Source: Diogma glabrata
Taxonomy: Eukaryota > Arthropoda > Insecta > Diptera > Cylindrotomidae
DNA: 64,000 bases
Direction of reading: 5' to 3'
Assembly: GCA_963693315.1 (NCBI GenBank)
Contig: OY856186.1
Coordinates: forward strand, 458,168,192-458,232,191
The notes beneath the pieces are model-generated. The model ran no database searches, was not told the origin of the DNA, and worked only from the letters and a program-made list of their open reading frames with translations. This document shows, piece by piece, positions 1-12,665 of this stretch. The translations under genes were made by a program, and so were the position numbers. Every line of letters starts with the position of its first letter. Within the stretch, counting starts at the first letter, position 1.

Positions 1-589
1 ACTACTACTCACTGTGTCCACTACAAGACCATTCGAAAAAAAACTTAATCCCGACTCAAGGAAATAATTCAATTCAATAAACAAAAACTTACTCACTCAT
101 TGTTTTTACATAAAAAACTAACCTTCAATAGCACAAGCCGAAATGAAAATTTCCCGGTCAGCATAAATTTTCTTTCGCCGTTTTTTGTATATTCTGCAAT
201 TCTGGTTTTTTTTTCTTTTAATTTTCATGATTATGTAGATATATTATGAATGAAAATTAGAAAAAAATATGTTGATACGTTTCCGGAAGGGTCAAATTTT
301 AGAAGTATTTTAACTGATTGTGTTCTTACACATAATTGAGTTGAGAATGGAATATCATGGAATATCTTGTCCATTACAGGACATGACGAAAAAAGGACTA
401 CATTCGTCAGCTCGAACCCAAAACCCGAGAAAGACTATCATGCTCTGCCGACTAAACTAGCTGGACCAGACAAAAAAAATTAAGGCCGAGAACTGAATAA
501 AGATAAGAAAACCAATATACAAAAATCAAGATTTTTCGGATAATAGGAAGTCAATGAGAACTAGATAAAAGATGGTATCTATTGACGCA
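1..589. other. Intronic sequence, no gene seen
   Basis: AT-rich sequence with no convincing ORF. It lies immediately downstream (minus-strand sense) of the Ty3/gypsy integrase remnant, so part of it may be decayed 3' sequence of that element, but no LTR boundary or polypurine tract was recognised. It is inferred to be intron of ap because the LIM2 exon at 8814 needs upstream exons that are not visible here. Confidence 0.4.
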
Positions 590-1945
590 CGTATTTGGAA
601 TGGTATATTTCACTTCGTTGGGAAATAAGGTCCTCCAGTTCGTATGAGGCGTTACCAACGGACCGGATGATTTTGGGCTTTGGCTTTAACAAATTTGGGA
701 GATAATTTGGCACTTAGCTGCTTTCCGGAGTCACTTAAAACGAAGTTTCGACAAAAGACGATATCACTAGGGCCAAAACACGCTTCCGGGCACGCAAATT
801 GTAGCGAACTGCGTTTTGCACAAAGGCTTTAGCGGCCAACTCTTGAATTCGGGTGCGAATCTTTGATAATTGATTTGAACGATCAAGAGTTTCCCCACTT
901 TCGTTTAGACAATTCAAACCTCGGAGTAAAGACTAGGACGTACCATGAGTAGCCCAAAGGAGGCATAATAGGGAGAACAACCTAAAGTTTGATGTACAGA
1001 ACATCGAAGAGCACAAGCAATTTCACTAAGATACACGTCCCACCGAGTATGGTCTTCGGTCAGGTACACACGTAGTCCGGCGATGACACTTATATTCACT
1101 CGCTCGGATGCATTCGCTTGTGGGGAGTATAAAGCTGTAAAGGTATGGTAAACCCCATACCATGAAAGAAAGGTTTCAAACAATTAAGATTTAAACTGCA
1201 AACCGTTGTCTGAGACAATTGTTTCGGGACAACCAAAAACATAGAACACATTGGTTTCTAGCAGTTTACAGAGAGGCTCGGCGATGAGTTTTCGTAAAGA
1301 AAAAAGAAACAGGATCTTAGTGAGATGGTTTAAGACAATCAAAACTGGTATATGACCGGACTTAGTTCGGGGTTAAGGACCGATTAAATCAATAAATAAC
1401 CGTTGGCTGAGTCTTTCAGATTTAAGTGATGTCACCATAGGAGCACGAAGCACGGTGTTAGGTGCTTTGAAAGTCTTACAGATGTCACATTGAGAGACAT
1501 AGAATTTAATTTGTGTGGCCATCCTTGGCCAAAAATAGAATCGACGTAAGTTATATAAGGTTTTCGCAACTTCAACATGGGCAGATGTAGAAGGGTCATG
1601 GGCCTGGGAAATCAACTTCTTCGTTTCACCTTCCGGTGTCACATCACTCGAGGATAAATTAAGTTTGTTCGTCCATCGGAAGTGCGAAAATCGGGAAGAG
1701 AACCAGTGGAGTCAGTGACTATCTTTACCAATTTAAGGTAATTGTCACTGTTGACAGCAGGGGATTTTAAATCAAGATTAAAACTATCAATTTTGTTCTC
1801 GGTAACCGCATCGATGGAGAACATTCTCGAAAGAGCATCTGCAACCACGTTTAGCTTACCACTCCAATGCTCAATCTCAAAGGTGAATCCTTAGAGCTTC
1901 AATATCCATCGTGCCAGACGATCTGACAGATCTTTAGTGATTATA
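590..1945 (-). mobile_element. Broken Ty3/gypsy pol fragment (RNase H end and integrase)
   Basis: Minus-strand pieces of a Ty3/gypsy polyprotein in order. At ~1850-1945 is the end of RNase H with the VVADALSRM signature. At 1373-1642 is the integrase zinc-binding HHCC domain (AHDPSTSAH then CDICK). At ~1190-1370 is the integrase core with ETIVSDNGLQF, which holds the second catalytic Asp, followed at 914-1183 by YSPQANASERVN, which holds the catalytic Glu. At 590-917 is the C-terminal region with RYNLRARK and NFVLSDSGKQLSAKL. Several frameshifts and at least one in-frame stop after RLARWILKL separate the pieces. Reverse transcriptase, protease and gag were not found, and a hAT element starts at 1954 beside the RNase H end. 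This is a dead copy inside an ap intron. Ty3/gypsy assignment is secure; the lineage is not. Confidence 0.9.
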
Positions 1946-1953
1946 GTGAATAC

Positions 1954-3414
1954 CAGTGGCGAAGCGTCGGTATAGACACACTAGACAGTGTCTACCCAAA
2001 TATAATATAAATATGAAACTTTATTTTCATACTGTTCGCATAATGTCGACTCAATACTATTTTGTCAAACGTTTAAAGAAAATCATTAAGTTTTAATACA
2101 ACAATTAGAACAAAAACAATTCATCTATGTTTCTGAAAGTTTAATACAAACGTTTCCCAGTTTAATGTACAAACAAACAGAAATGTTTTTCTCGAAGTAG
2201 ACGTTTTAAATTATGACTACCGTAATAAACAATAGCAACAACAAGAAATTTTCAACTTTTGTTCCTTCTTGGATAGACAATTTTTTTTTTTCTATTTTTG
2301 TTCATATATTTTGTTTCCAAATTTTTTGAGAAACATATTATGGAAAATATTTTTGACAAAAATTGCAATTATTGGTTAGATGTTTCTTGAGCAATATTTT
2401 GTGTGATTCCAGATTCGATTCCACGACTTCTGAATAACAGGAACAGTTGGAAAATAAATTTGAATCTTTGATTTTGGATTAATTTTTGGAATATTTTTAG
2501 AATTTTGAAAAAAGTTTCAATTTTTGATTTTGTTATAATTTTTGCAATATTTTTGGCATTTCAAGAAAAATTTCAATTTTTAATTTTATTATAATTATTG
2601 CAATACTTTAAGAGTTCTAGGAAAAGTTTGAATTTTTGATTTTGTTATATTTCTTGCATTAATTTTGGAATTTTGAAAACAGTTGATTTTTTAATAATTT
2701 TTAGAAAATTTTTGGCATGTTGAAAAAGTTTAAATTTTGGATTTTATTATAATATTTGGAATATTTTTAGAATTTTGAAAAAGTTTATTTGTTTTTTCAA
2801 ACAGTTTTGGTGAACATCCCAAATAATTTTGTGTGAATAAACTTTTTAAATTAAATTTATTAGTTTTTATTTATAATTTTTATTTGTATTTGTTTTGGAT
2901 GCGTTCGGTTCTTAAGTTTTCTGTTTTTTATTATACCAATTACAAAATACAAAATATTTTTTCACCTACATTTTCAAACTTGAACTAATATTTAAATCAT
3001 GATTTGTGATCCAAAAACAAAGTTGGATCTCAATTTGCATGTAAAATTTAAGCAGATCCGGATCACACGGTTTCATGAAATGCTCATAATATCCTTTATC
3101 TTTTGTACAAAATATTTTGATTTCAAAATTTTTAAAATTTTAAATTTTGATTTAGATTGAACAATCTTTTTTAAATATTTTGCTTGCGGCGAATAAAAAA
3201 TATATTATATGATGCACGGACGTAAGTCATTTTAAACTTAATGTGGGTGCAAATCTCGGCTACTCGCAAACTCCACATACGTCCAAAAACCTTGCTTTCT
3301 GTGCTTTCATCTCAATGTACTATAATTAGTGTCTACTGAGTACTGGCATATTAATAAAACTTTTGAATATGTCTATAGTGTCTACCCTAGTTTCAGAACC
3401 ACGCTGCGCCACTG
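1954..3414 (-). mobile_element. Non-autonomous hAT element, copy 1
   Basis: The left end reads cagtggcgaagcgt and the right end is the complement of cagtggcgcagcgt, giving terminal inverted repeats typical of the hAT superfamily. Flanks gtgaatac (1946-1953) and gtgaatgc (3415-3422) form an 8-bp target-site duplication with one mismatch, the hAT length. It is 1461 bp with no transposase ORF. The interior carries a ~55 bp AT-rich minisatellite. It is the inverse-orientation relative of the element at 18608-19929. It inserted beside or into the Ty3/gypsy remnant. Confidence 0.85.
2450..2800. repeat. ~55 bp AT-rich minisatellite inside hAT copy 1
   Basis: Iterations of a unit containing gattttgttataatttttg followed by aatatttttagaattttg, with variable spacing and point changes. 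The same unit in either orientation occurs at about 19010-19290, 23120-23620, 25315-25440, 49350-49720 and 63360-63780. Confidence 0.75.
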
Positions 3415-5869
3415 GTGAATGCAATATAAATTAATACAATAAAACAACCATTCGTTGCTCCGATTGCATACTGGGGATTGTTGAGTACGAATAATAAATC
3501 AATATAACAACTAAACGTTGCGCCAATCGTTGGTAATGATTTCCTTATTTTTTTAAAGTAAAACAAAAAACATTTTCCGCAATATTAACACAATTTCAAA
3601 GAAAAATGAAAATATTCTAGGTTTATATAACCTTGAATTTCGATTAATAATTTTAAATAATATTTATAGAACTATGTTATGGGCAAGATATACTTTGTCA
3701 GATGTACACCCTTTCTCCATCCTATAGTAATTTATTTACCATAGGCTTATTCGAAAATAGTAAAATATTTTCAACCCAACTTTCAACTCACTTTTCAACC
3801 CGTTTGTATAACAACACAACTGGTTAAACATTCCAATGTACATCCAACACTTCCGGTATTAACTTAGTTTTTTTATTAATTGTCACTATTTTTTACCGAA
3901 TTATGGAAAAAAATTGTATAGAATTAGTAAATAAAATTTATGCTGACGAATTTTCTTTTTGCTCGTATTGTCTGTCAATAAATTTAATTGTTTTCTTTTT
4001 GGAAGAAAGACATTTGGTTCTGAAATGTTGAGTTGGTGGTTGGGATAGTTGAGCGGACAGTTAATTGTTTTTTTTAGTCGGCTTTTGAATTTAGAGTAGA
4101 GGTGTGTGGAGAGGGCTGAACGGTGATGTCAAGTGGTCGTAGAGCTAAATGATCAGATTCTTCCCTTAACTTTTTTATTAAGTGATCTAATTATGAAAGT
4201 AAATCAAATTGAAAAAAAATTCTCACTACGAAAAAAATTTTTTTTTAGTAGTGAAATACTTATAAAATATGATTTGAGGTTGAAAAAATTGTTAGAATCT
4301 TATAAAAACCAAAATAAATCAAGTTAAAAAAACGGGAAAATTTAGTAGTGTGAAATTTATTGAAATACCTAGGAACTTAGTTAAGAACAATGTTAAATTA
4401 AGAAAATAATTAATGAAACTATTGAAAACTATTGATTAATGAAACTATTGAAACAAATAAATTAACTAATGAAACTATGACTATTAATGAAAACCAAACG
4501 AAATAAAGGAATTAGAAAAGAAACTTCGATTGTGTTTTATTTCTACAACAACCAGATATAATTGATCAAGATGTTATGCCAGGACTATTGCTCTTTTGCT
4601 CTAAAAATAGTGATTTTTATTTTCATTTGTGATTTCATTGATTGTCTTAAGTTTTGGTGAACGTAGCTACATTTTCGTTTTTTATTTAAATAAATCAAAT
4701 ACAAGTTTTGATAAAGGGGAGTTGTTTATGATTGCTGGAAGGGGTAAACAGAAAACCTATGCAATAATATAAAAATAAGAATTCTTTAAAACAAATTAAT
4801 TAGTGTAATTTTGAAATCCAATTGATACATAATTTTAATCGAATTGGTTAGAATAAAAATAAAAAAAATAAAACAAAGATGATTATAAAAATTGTAATCA
4901 AGTGCATTGTGTAAATGTTAAGTTGTTTAAATTTAAATAAATATTAGTCTGTGATTAATTAATATAAATAAAATACACAAAAGAATTGTTTTTGTTAGTT
5001 TCTTGTAGTGTCACAATTTTAGTTGGAAATATGTTTGTTTTTTATGGTCATTTGGAAGTTGTTTCTAAATTGTGTCGACGAAACAAGATGGATTACGTCC
5101 GGATTACGTTTTTGCATTTGTTGATAGTTTGGTGATGCTATTAATAAATTTGTTGGTCAGGAATGAAAAGTGAAAAAGAAATGTACTGGAAATTATATTA
5201 ACGTCGGATTTATTGAGAGACGGATTTTTATGGGAAAGGAAAGGAAATTTTTGAGTTGGATTGAGATTCTGGTTTGGAAGAGTTTGTTATGGAAAAGGAA
5301 AAAGGTTGATATTACGGATTCATTTAGTTTTGTGGAATGACAACATTCAAGACACCACTGAAGAAACAAAATTTATGTAAGCTATTTTTCATTTTGTATA
5401 ATTTTTTTTGATTTGTTTTTCTTTAACTAAATTATTTTATGTATTATTAAATTACTAGTTACATTCAATCTGAGATAAATAAGAGATTTCCAAGGGTAGT
5501 TTGTTTGTTGTAATAAATTCCGTGTTTTCAGGTTTTAATATAGCTGTTTTTTTTTAGCTATCTCGGTGGAAAATTATAAGTATAAATTTCTAGTAAAAGG
5601 TCGATTTCCGTTACAAAGAAAGTGAAACAGAAAGCTAGTGAATATCAGAACTAGCCGTTAGATATTGATCTTGATAATGAAAGTGAATGAGTTATGAGAT
5701 TTGTGTCCGGTTGTGGATTAGTTTAGGAAGAAAACGCAGAAAAGAGAACCCTTCAGCGAGAGACTAACCAGTCGGAGAAGTTTATTTTTTCATTTTTTTT
5801 ATATGTTTTTTTGTGTATATATATATTTCTGTTAACTATGGTGGGTTAACGTAAATCAATAGGGAGGGT
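3415..5869. other. Intronic AT-rich sequence, no gene recognised
   Basis: Two loosely repeated ~60 bp motifs sit at 3423-3530. A 64-codon ORF at 4133-4327 shows no recognisable domain and is not called a gene. The last bases, agggaggg at 5861-5868, look like a polypurine tract directly before a TG-starting LTR-like sequence, so part of this stretch could be the 3' interior of a decayed LTR element. Confidence 0.4.
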
Positions 5870-6130
5870 TGTGATATGACGGTTTCCCCTTCTGGAGATT
5901 CTGGGTGTTGATGCCTACGCGTATTATACCTACGGTGCCTACGCGTATTATATTTTTAAAATTTCTTGTCAGTAGAGGTTGGTCGAGAGGATTTACGCCC
6001 TCTAGAGCTAGCGCAGGGTGAATTTAAATTTGCGTGCAAGACCAACTGGTGGACTTTCACGGTCTACCAGACCTCATACTACAACTAGAAATAAATAATA
6101 TTTAAGTGAAAGATTCTGACCACTCAAACT
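5870..6130 (+). repeat. Probable LTR remnant
   Basis: A purine run (5861-5868) is followed by tgtgatatgac, the arrangement of a polypurine tract and LTR start in Ty3-like elements. Inside is a short direct repeat, gcctacgcgtattata, at about 5912-5950. The part at ~5990-6090 (gcgcagggtgaa to ccagacctcatactacaa) recurs in opposite orientation at 11245-11360. The right LTR border, second LTR and primer-binding site were not found, so this is an inference from layout. Confidence 0.35.
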
Positions 6131-8813
6131 TTTTTGGCCACCGACTTGACAGTATTGTACACTCGTGCAAGTATGTATGTCAAAAAGTTAACACTGAACT
6201 TATAATTTCATCATGGAACAAAATGGACGGTATTTACATCGATAGCCTCTGATCGGTAAAACCATCTATTATAGTTATAAACATATCTTTAAAAAATTAG
6301 TGACAATTAATCCTTTTAACGAAAATTGTAGTTGTTTAGGAGTAGAAACCCTAAAATTTTTTTTTTTTTGAAGTTCCTTCCTTTTGTAGTAAAAAATGTA
6401 TTTGAAGTAATAGTACAGTTATAGTTGTAATAGTCATAATAAGTAATAGATGCAGCTCAATTAGTGATTGCAATCTCGGGATTTTTGATCGAATCCCGGG
6501 ATCCCGGGAGTTGTGAAGTAAAAAATCCCGGAATAACAATCTCTAAGCTCAATGAAGTCAAATCTACATAGAAATAACTTAATAAACATAAGATACTCAT
6601 TGTATTTGTAAATAAACAAAATCGTCAAAGTCAATTTTTTACATATCTGTTGGACTGTACTAAGCATATAGTAATTACTTAGAAGCGGTCAAGTTTTTGA
6701 GTTATTGTTCCATGCCTTATGAAAAATGGTATATAGCTGAATTATTTCACATTAAGCTCCTTAATGATTTAACTATATTAGAATTTTATCAAAAACAATA
6801 AATACTAGACCCACATACTATAACGAATTTATATTAATGAGATTTTTATTAAAATGTAGCCACTCTGCCGCTTTAACCATCAATATATTATTCAACGAAA
6901 AACTTCTAATCTGTTAAGCCAACGTCTTGCAAGTTTATCAATGTAACAATAATTAAGCTTATAAAAAATGTTAGGTCTGATATTAAATGTGAAATTATGC
7001 TAATGTACAAAACAGCTATAAAAAGTTTGAATAGAATTATTCTGAAATCGGAAGTTAAAGTTGTTTATCTTTTATATTTTTTATGATGATTCCAATGAAA
7101 TCGTATTTAAAAATCTAACATCAATACTATTGTGTTAGGTTATTGTTAATATCTTTTTTAATGGGCGATGAATGAATGAATGAACTTAAAAGTTTGGTTT
7201 GTAATTTTTTGATTTATGGTCGGGAAATGAGTTATGTATTGTGAAGGAATATACGTATAGAGGTGAGACGGTTTTTATTATGAGATAATATATTTATAAA
7301 ATGAATTGAAATATTTTCAGTTCTAAGTAGAGTAGCAAAAAGAAATTTCATTCATAAACTTAATTTTTTATTTGTTTTCTCTTTAAAAAAAATATCACCT
7401 ATTTTTTTATAAAATTCTAAAATTAATCAACATAAATCATTGAAATTCCAAAACCAAAGCAAATAAATCTTTCTTTCATTCAACAAAATATAAATAAACA
7501 AACATAAAATCTCATAAAAACTAATCGTAATTATGATTTATAATCGTGCCCTAAACGCCAAATAATTACAAAAGTAAAGAAAATAATTTAAAACATCTTA
7601 ATGTTTAATTTTCTTTTCTTTATTATTATTTTCTTTCTAAAAAAAAAAATAACATAAATTACAATCATGACAAATACTTTTATTACATATTTTAAGAATT
7701 ATAAGAACATCGAAATAAATAAAAAATTATACTATTCTAAAATGTATGTCGTTATCTTAACTGGTTTAATTATCCATAAATAGATAGAATTCGATTGGAA
7801 CGATTGATTTTACAATGAAGATTTTTACAAAAAAAAAAAATTTATTACAATTAATCGCGAATTAATCAAATTTACATTACCATTTAGATGCAAACAATTA
7901 ACTGGAAGTAGAGAATGAAAAACATCGTAGCATTAGGTGATGAAAGTTTTTTTGTGTGAATTATAGAATAGTACATTATTTAATTAGGAGCTAAAGTGAT
8001 ACTTTTTGTGTTGAGTCTATAGTTTGACGGCCGACCGCAGGGAGGCCGACAATTATAGACGAAACACAAAAAGTCATTTGTATGAATAAAATTTTTTTAT
8101 CAGAGCAGCCTTTTCAAAATTTCATAATATGTATGAGAATCAACTTATTTTTTGTTGTCATGGTTATACAACATGTTTGAAAAAATAACAAACTAACAAA
8201 TGCTACTTAACAGCCTCCGTAATATAAAATAAAAATGGCGTTACTTTTGCTGTCAGTCTAAAAAGTAAGACTTTAGCTAACTCCCTAGCGGCAGTAAAGT
8301 TAAACTTTACAGCCGTTTGCCGAAAAAGAAAATTATGTTGGAGATCTAATGAATATGTATTCCAAAAATAAACAAATATAATATTGAGACATTATCTAGA
8401 ATTTTTTTGTTTCGACCAACTTTTTCAATTTGCTTCAATTAATATGTAAAGTGACTGCAGAAATATTTATACACCATCTAAAAACTTATATTTTTATTTA
8501 CAAAATTTTAAAGTTAAAACTGAGAAGAAAAAATATGAGTTGAGCTGGGCTGCCATTATGATTTATTTATCATAAATTATTTTTATGAGTTTCGGAAATA
8601 TGTTTTTTCTGTATTTCTATTTTATTATTTTCTTCATGATTTTGAACATATTTATTAAGACTTTCAGATATATAGGAAAGAACGGGAATTTATATAGATT
8701 ATGTTTAGTATTTAATAGAATAGCTGTTAAAACTCAGATACAACATGTAAACGTTTGACAATTTACTGTATTATTTACATAAAATTAATTTTTGTTCCTA
8801 TTTTTCTTTGCAG
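6131..8813. other. Intronic sequence 5' of the ap LIM2 exon
   Basis: No gene recognised. A GC-rich patch at 6478-6530 contains the palindrome cccgggatcccggg and a flanking atcccgg repeat, suggesting a small decayed transposon. A hairpin element lies at 7985-8082. The 3' end is a pyrimidine-rich tract and CAG (8811-8813), the splice acceptor of the LIM2 exon. Confidence 0.5.
7985..8082. repeat. Small hairpin element (MITE-like)
   Basis: The left arm at 7993-8032 (aagtgatactttttgtgtt to gacggcc) pairs imperfectly with the right arm at 8043-8078 (ggccgac to cacaaaaagtca). A related sequence with gtttcgtctataactgtcc and aacacaaaaagtatcag lies at about 35120-35230, so this is a dispersed family rather than a single hairpin. 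Confidence 0.6.
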
Positions 8814-9271
8814 AGTGTTTTGTACAAGAACATGTTCTCGATGTATGGCCTCAATAAGTTCCTCAGAATTAGTAATGCGAGCGCGACATTTAGTATTTCA
8901 TGTACATTGTTTTTGCTGTGCAATTTGTAGCTCACCGTTAAATAAAGGAGATCAATTTGGTATGCGTGATTCAACAGTGTATTGTCGACTGCATTTCGAA
9001 ACAGCATTAGACACATTACCATCAAATTCAATATCCTGTCAATATTCATCACAGTACCGTTCGTCACCAAATAATCCATCAAGTCCGGGACTTGGAGGAG
9101 GAGGTAATATGGGAGATTCACCTTCATGCAATAAATTAAGTACTGTAGGAAATCATGGTTATTTTGGGACTAATTCTCATAGCTTATCATCAATATCACA
9201 GCCACCCCGACAAAAAGGAAGGCCGAGAAAAAGAAAACCTAAAGATATTGAAGCAATGACAGCAAATTTAG
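8814..9271 (+). CDS. ap: apterous (LIM-homeodomain), LIM2 exon
   Basis: Internal exon of a LIM-homeodomain transcription factor, which in insects specifies dorsal appendage identity and neuron subtypes and works in the nucleus with Chip/LDB bound to the LIM domains. The acceptor is a CAG at 8811-8813 after a pyrimidine run. The reading frame carries a complete second LIM domain: CSRC, then HVHC and CAIC, then CRLH, giving all eight zinc ligands with normal spacing. It includes the ap/Lhx2/9 hallmark SSSELVMRARHLVFHVHCFC. After the domain comes a Ser/Gly/Pro-rich linker and the conserved basic stretch GRPRKRKPKDIEAMTANL. The donor is G|GTAAGG after 9271 (phase 1), which joins to the exon at 27304 to give TANL-D-LNSDYLD as expected. 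Bases after 9271 that stay open are intron. LIM1 was not found in the window. Confidence 0.95.
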
Positions 9272-11244
9272 GTAAGGTATTTATTATTTATCTAATTATG
9301 TAAATCAAGTGACTCTGCATTTTTATCTATAACATTAATTTTAGAACCACCTATAAAGAGAAAAGACCCCTGTTATTTTGTATACTGATTACTTACCACA
9401 CCATACTTATTTGTTTGTAATAATGCATTTGGTACTAAATGTATTTCAAGAAATGTATATATCTGATATCCATCTAAACTAATTTTTACTTCCAAAACAC
9501 GAACAAAAAAATTTCGTTTAAGGTCACTTTTAACGCTACGAATTTCATTTTTCAATTACCTATCACGATACCATAGAAATTCATTCAATCAATAATACAC
9601 AATTTAGTTTAGAAAATTTAAAATATCATTATTATGTCCAGCCACATATAAGATTGTTATCTTATTGTTTTCTTATTTCAATTTTGTTCTTACTTTCAGA
9701 AGATTAAAATGAGAGATAAATCATAAATTTATAGATTTTTGTTTTATTGAAAGAAAAAAATAAAATAAATAATATTATTTAAAAGTTGTTGTTGACATGA
9801 AAGTGTATAAACAAACAGTTGAATCGAAACTATTTTATACAGATTTTTTTTAAATTTTTATTGGATTTCCTATGAACTTTTAAATTTTGACAGTAAACTA
9901 CATTAAACGGTTCTTGAAGACCATAAAAGCGGATTTGTTGGAAACTGAATTTGAAAGAGACTGAAATTTGTTGAAGGCCACAACCACACTTGGTAAACAT
10001 TACGTTTCATAGTTAACCCATAAACATATGTTTTTTAACATCAAATTTACATTAGAAATTTACTGACAGTCAGTTTATCTCTAAAATGACCTCTTATATA
10101 CTACACGAAACAATAGCGATATCTCTAGAAAATTCTGGGACACAACGCTTTCTTAAACAACAAAATCATAATAACACGATCATCAGAAGATCACACACAA
10201 GTGTGAACTATTCCTTTCTATTCTTTTTAAGTTGAAAATTTACGTTTATTTACCTACTTTAAGGGGATTTTATTTTCTATTTTCATTAGAGAAACAAATA
10301 TTTTCTGTTGGTTGCTATTTTGTTTTTGTTATCCTCATAGTTCATTCAGGTGTTTATACTCGTATAGTGGAAATATTTTCAAGAACGATGTTCTTTTGTG
10401 CATCGTTCTTCATAACAATCACAGTATTTTCTTAATTTATTTATAGAAATTGAAAACATTACACTAATGCATAATTTATAAATCCTTCAATTCATTTGTT
10501 CTTTTTACATGACAAAAAAAGATTCCAGATTATCAGAACCATAAGAATTGTCTATTAGAAAACGTACTGCAATAAAAAATTATTTGAAATAGCGAAAATA
10601 AATATTTAAAATGCCGATTTTGACTTGAAGCTCGAAAAGTTGTTTACTAAAACTTTTTATTTTTATAATCAGACTGTAATGATTTGTGAGTCATGAGAAC
10701 TGCCCCATTCGAAGTTATTGTTGGACTTTTCTAAAGAAACATTTTAATTTTCTTCAGAAAAACTTTTTCTCTGGGATCACGAAAAAAAACTAACACTCAT
10801 CAATGTCACATAAAACTATTTTTGTTCACTAGCTTGTTTTTACTTTGAAGTGCCTGGATTCTAATTCTTTGCTTTTTCTTTATACAAATTTAATTAGTGT
10901 TAATTATACAATAAATTATAAATTAACGTCTCTAATCCGAAGATATCATACACTGAAAAATCAAAGTTGGTCAGCGACCTCATCTCGAAGTTGGTCAGCC
11001 AATATAAGTATAGTTGTATAAAGTTAATAACTATTTAAATGAAAAAATCTTCTTTGGCCTTATATTAGGTGGGTCTTTCCTGATAATTTTAATCCTCAAA
11101 ACTTTAAGATCAACGTTAATAAATTCTTCAAAGAAAATTGAATAATACTTTCAAGCCCTAGCTCCTTAGTTAGCATGGTATCTTCGGATATTCAGAGACG
11201 TTGATCTATATTGGTTAACACTAAACATGCCTAACATAGAATAA

Positions 11245-11360
11245 AAAAAAAAAAATATTGTAGTATGAGGTCTGGTACACCGCCGTGCCGGTCTACCAGT
11301 TGGTCGTGCACGCCTAAACCTATCTTCACCCTGCGCTAGTTCCAGCGGGTGTGAATACAA
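11245..11360 (-). repeat. Fragment related to the LTR-like sequence at 5990-6090
   Basis: Read on the minus strand it runs gctagcgcagggtgaa, then cgaccaactggtagacc, ending in accagacctcatactacaa, matching 5990-6090 on the plus strand with scattered changes. The two copies face each other across the LIM2 exon. An ORF translated here is incidental. Confidence 0.6.
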
Positions 11361-12334
11361 CTTTACAAGAAAATTTTAAATAAACAAAATCGCAAAATTC
11401 CTTTAAAATATTCCAGATTAATACTTAAAATCAATTAATTAGCTAAAGACTTAAATTCTTTTTAGTTTCCCATAAATAGACAAAAATATAAAAAGAATAT
11501 GAGACGACCTTCCCGGAAGTGTCAGATGTACTTGTACGAAATATTTTAAATAATTTTGTTTATGCAAACAAGTGGGTTGAGAAGTTGTTCAAAATATTAT
11601 ACATACATTTTCGAATAATGCGTCGGGGTACATTCATCAAAACGTTTCTAAATGCTTTATTCTCATTTTACAAATCTACCAAAAATAAATCTAGTTACTT
11701 CTTAAACATCAATTTATTTCTAAAGTTTGGTATGAATATTGTGAGTATGAATATTCATAGGAATAAAACAATTACTTGTCGAATTTTTAGTACATTGTTC
11801 CCTTTGATAAGCTTCATAATTTGTAATAGGGCTGGTCGTTACAATGTATTCAGTAGTTTCTAAAATCTGTATAACGTTGTAGTAAATATGGGTTTGCTAT
11901 AATTAAGTATGTTACTAATTGAAAGCGCTATAATTTTCACATGTATATATTTATTTTTATTAAAAGATACAGAAAATATTAAAAATCTTTCAAGTTTAAT
12001 AAAACACATGTTACTGTTCGCCATAACTACCTTTGGCACGAATAATGTTATCGAGTTTATGGATGAACATATTACTCGCTGCACAAATGCGGACTGGTAA
12101 GATTTTGATCCGTTCTTTAGTGAAATCATTGTATTTTAATATAAAAACAAACGGGCATCCTGACTGAGAAATCTCTTATTTATAATTAAAATTTTATACC
12201 AAAACAAAAGTTTATTGTTGAATGCAAAAAAAAATTAAATAATTTAACACGATGAAAACACTGTCAAATATTATGTTAATAAATCAAAAATAAATCTTAA
12301 ATTATTAATACAAATGCTGGATGATCCATGTAAA

Positions 12335-12665
12335 TCATTAGTCCACCAATATCCATAACTTTGATTGTTATATTCCTTTCGTAATTTTTATCATATTGAA
12401 ACCAACAGCATCATATTATACTAAACTGTCCGAATTCAATAATATTAACAAACATTGTTCTTCCAGAATATTGAAGACCAACTAATGACAACTCCATTTC
12501 CTTCTTTGAAAACAAAATATTAATCCAATCCAACATTCGATTTGTGCAATATTGTAAATGCAATAGAATTAACAACATTAGTAAATGCTGCTTCTCCCGA
12601 ATACTGAAGACCAACCAATGTCAATTCCATGTCTTCTTTCCAGAACAAGCTCTTACATTCAATTC
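12335..12665 (-). pseudogene. Arl8: Decayed, partly duplicated Arl8-like GTPase fragment
   Basis: The minus strand encodes two successive versions of the Arl8 N-terminus, the lysosome/synaptic-vesicle small GTPase. The upstream version (~12560-12665) reads [20 protein letters not shown] then EAA. The downstream one (~12335-12545) reads [18 protein letters not shown] then [13 protein letters not shown] and GQF, and continues in shifted frames with VGFNMIKITKG, ITIK and DIGG, the switch I to switch II stretch of Arl8. The P-loop lysine of GxxxxGKT is R in one copy and E in the other, and there are frameshifts and stops, so neither can make a working GTPase. Assignment to Arl8 over other ARF-like proteins rests on the [19 protein letters not shown] block. 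It lies in the ap intron, antisense to ap. Confidence 0.78.

Noticed and set aside
1..8813. Search for the ap LIM1 exon upstream of LIM2
   Set aside because: No CxxC/HxxC/CxxC/CxxD-type LIM1 coding segment was seen; the only Cys-rich word (near 5700) does not extend into a LIM domain.
8798..9127. 109-codon minus-strand ORF over the LIM2 exon
   Set aside because: Shadow of the ap exon, which has a complete LIM domain on the plus strand.
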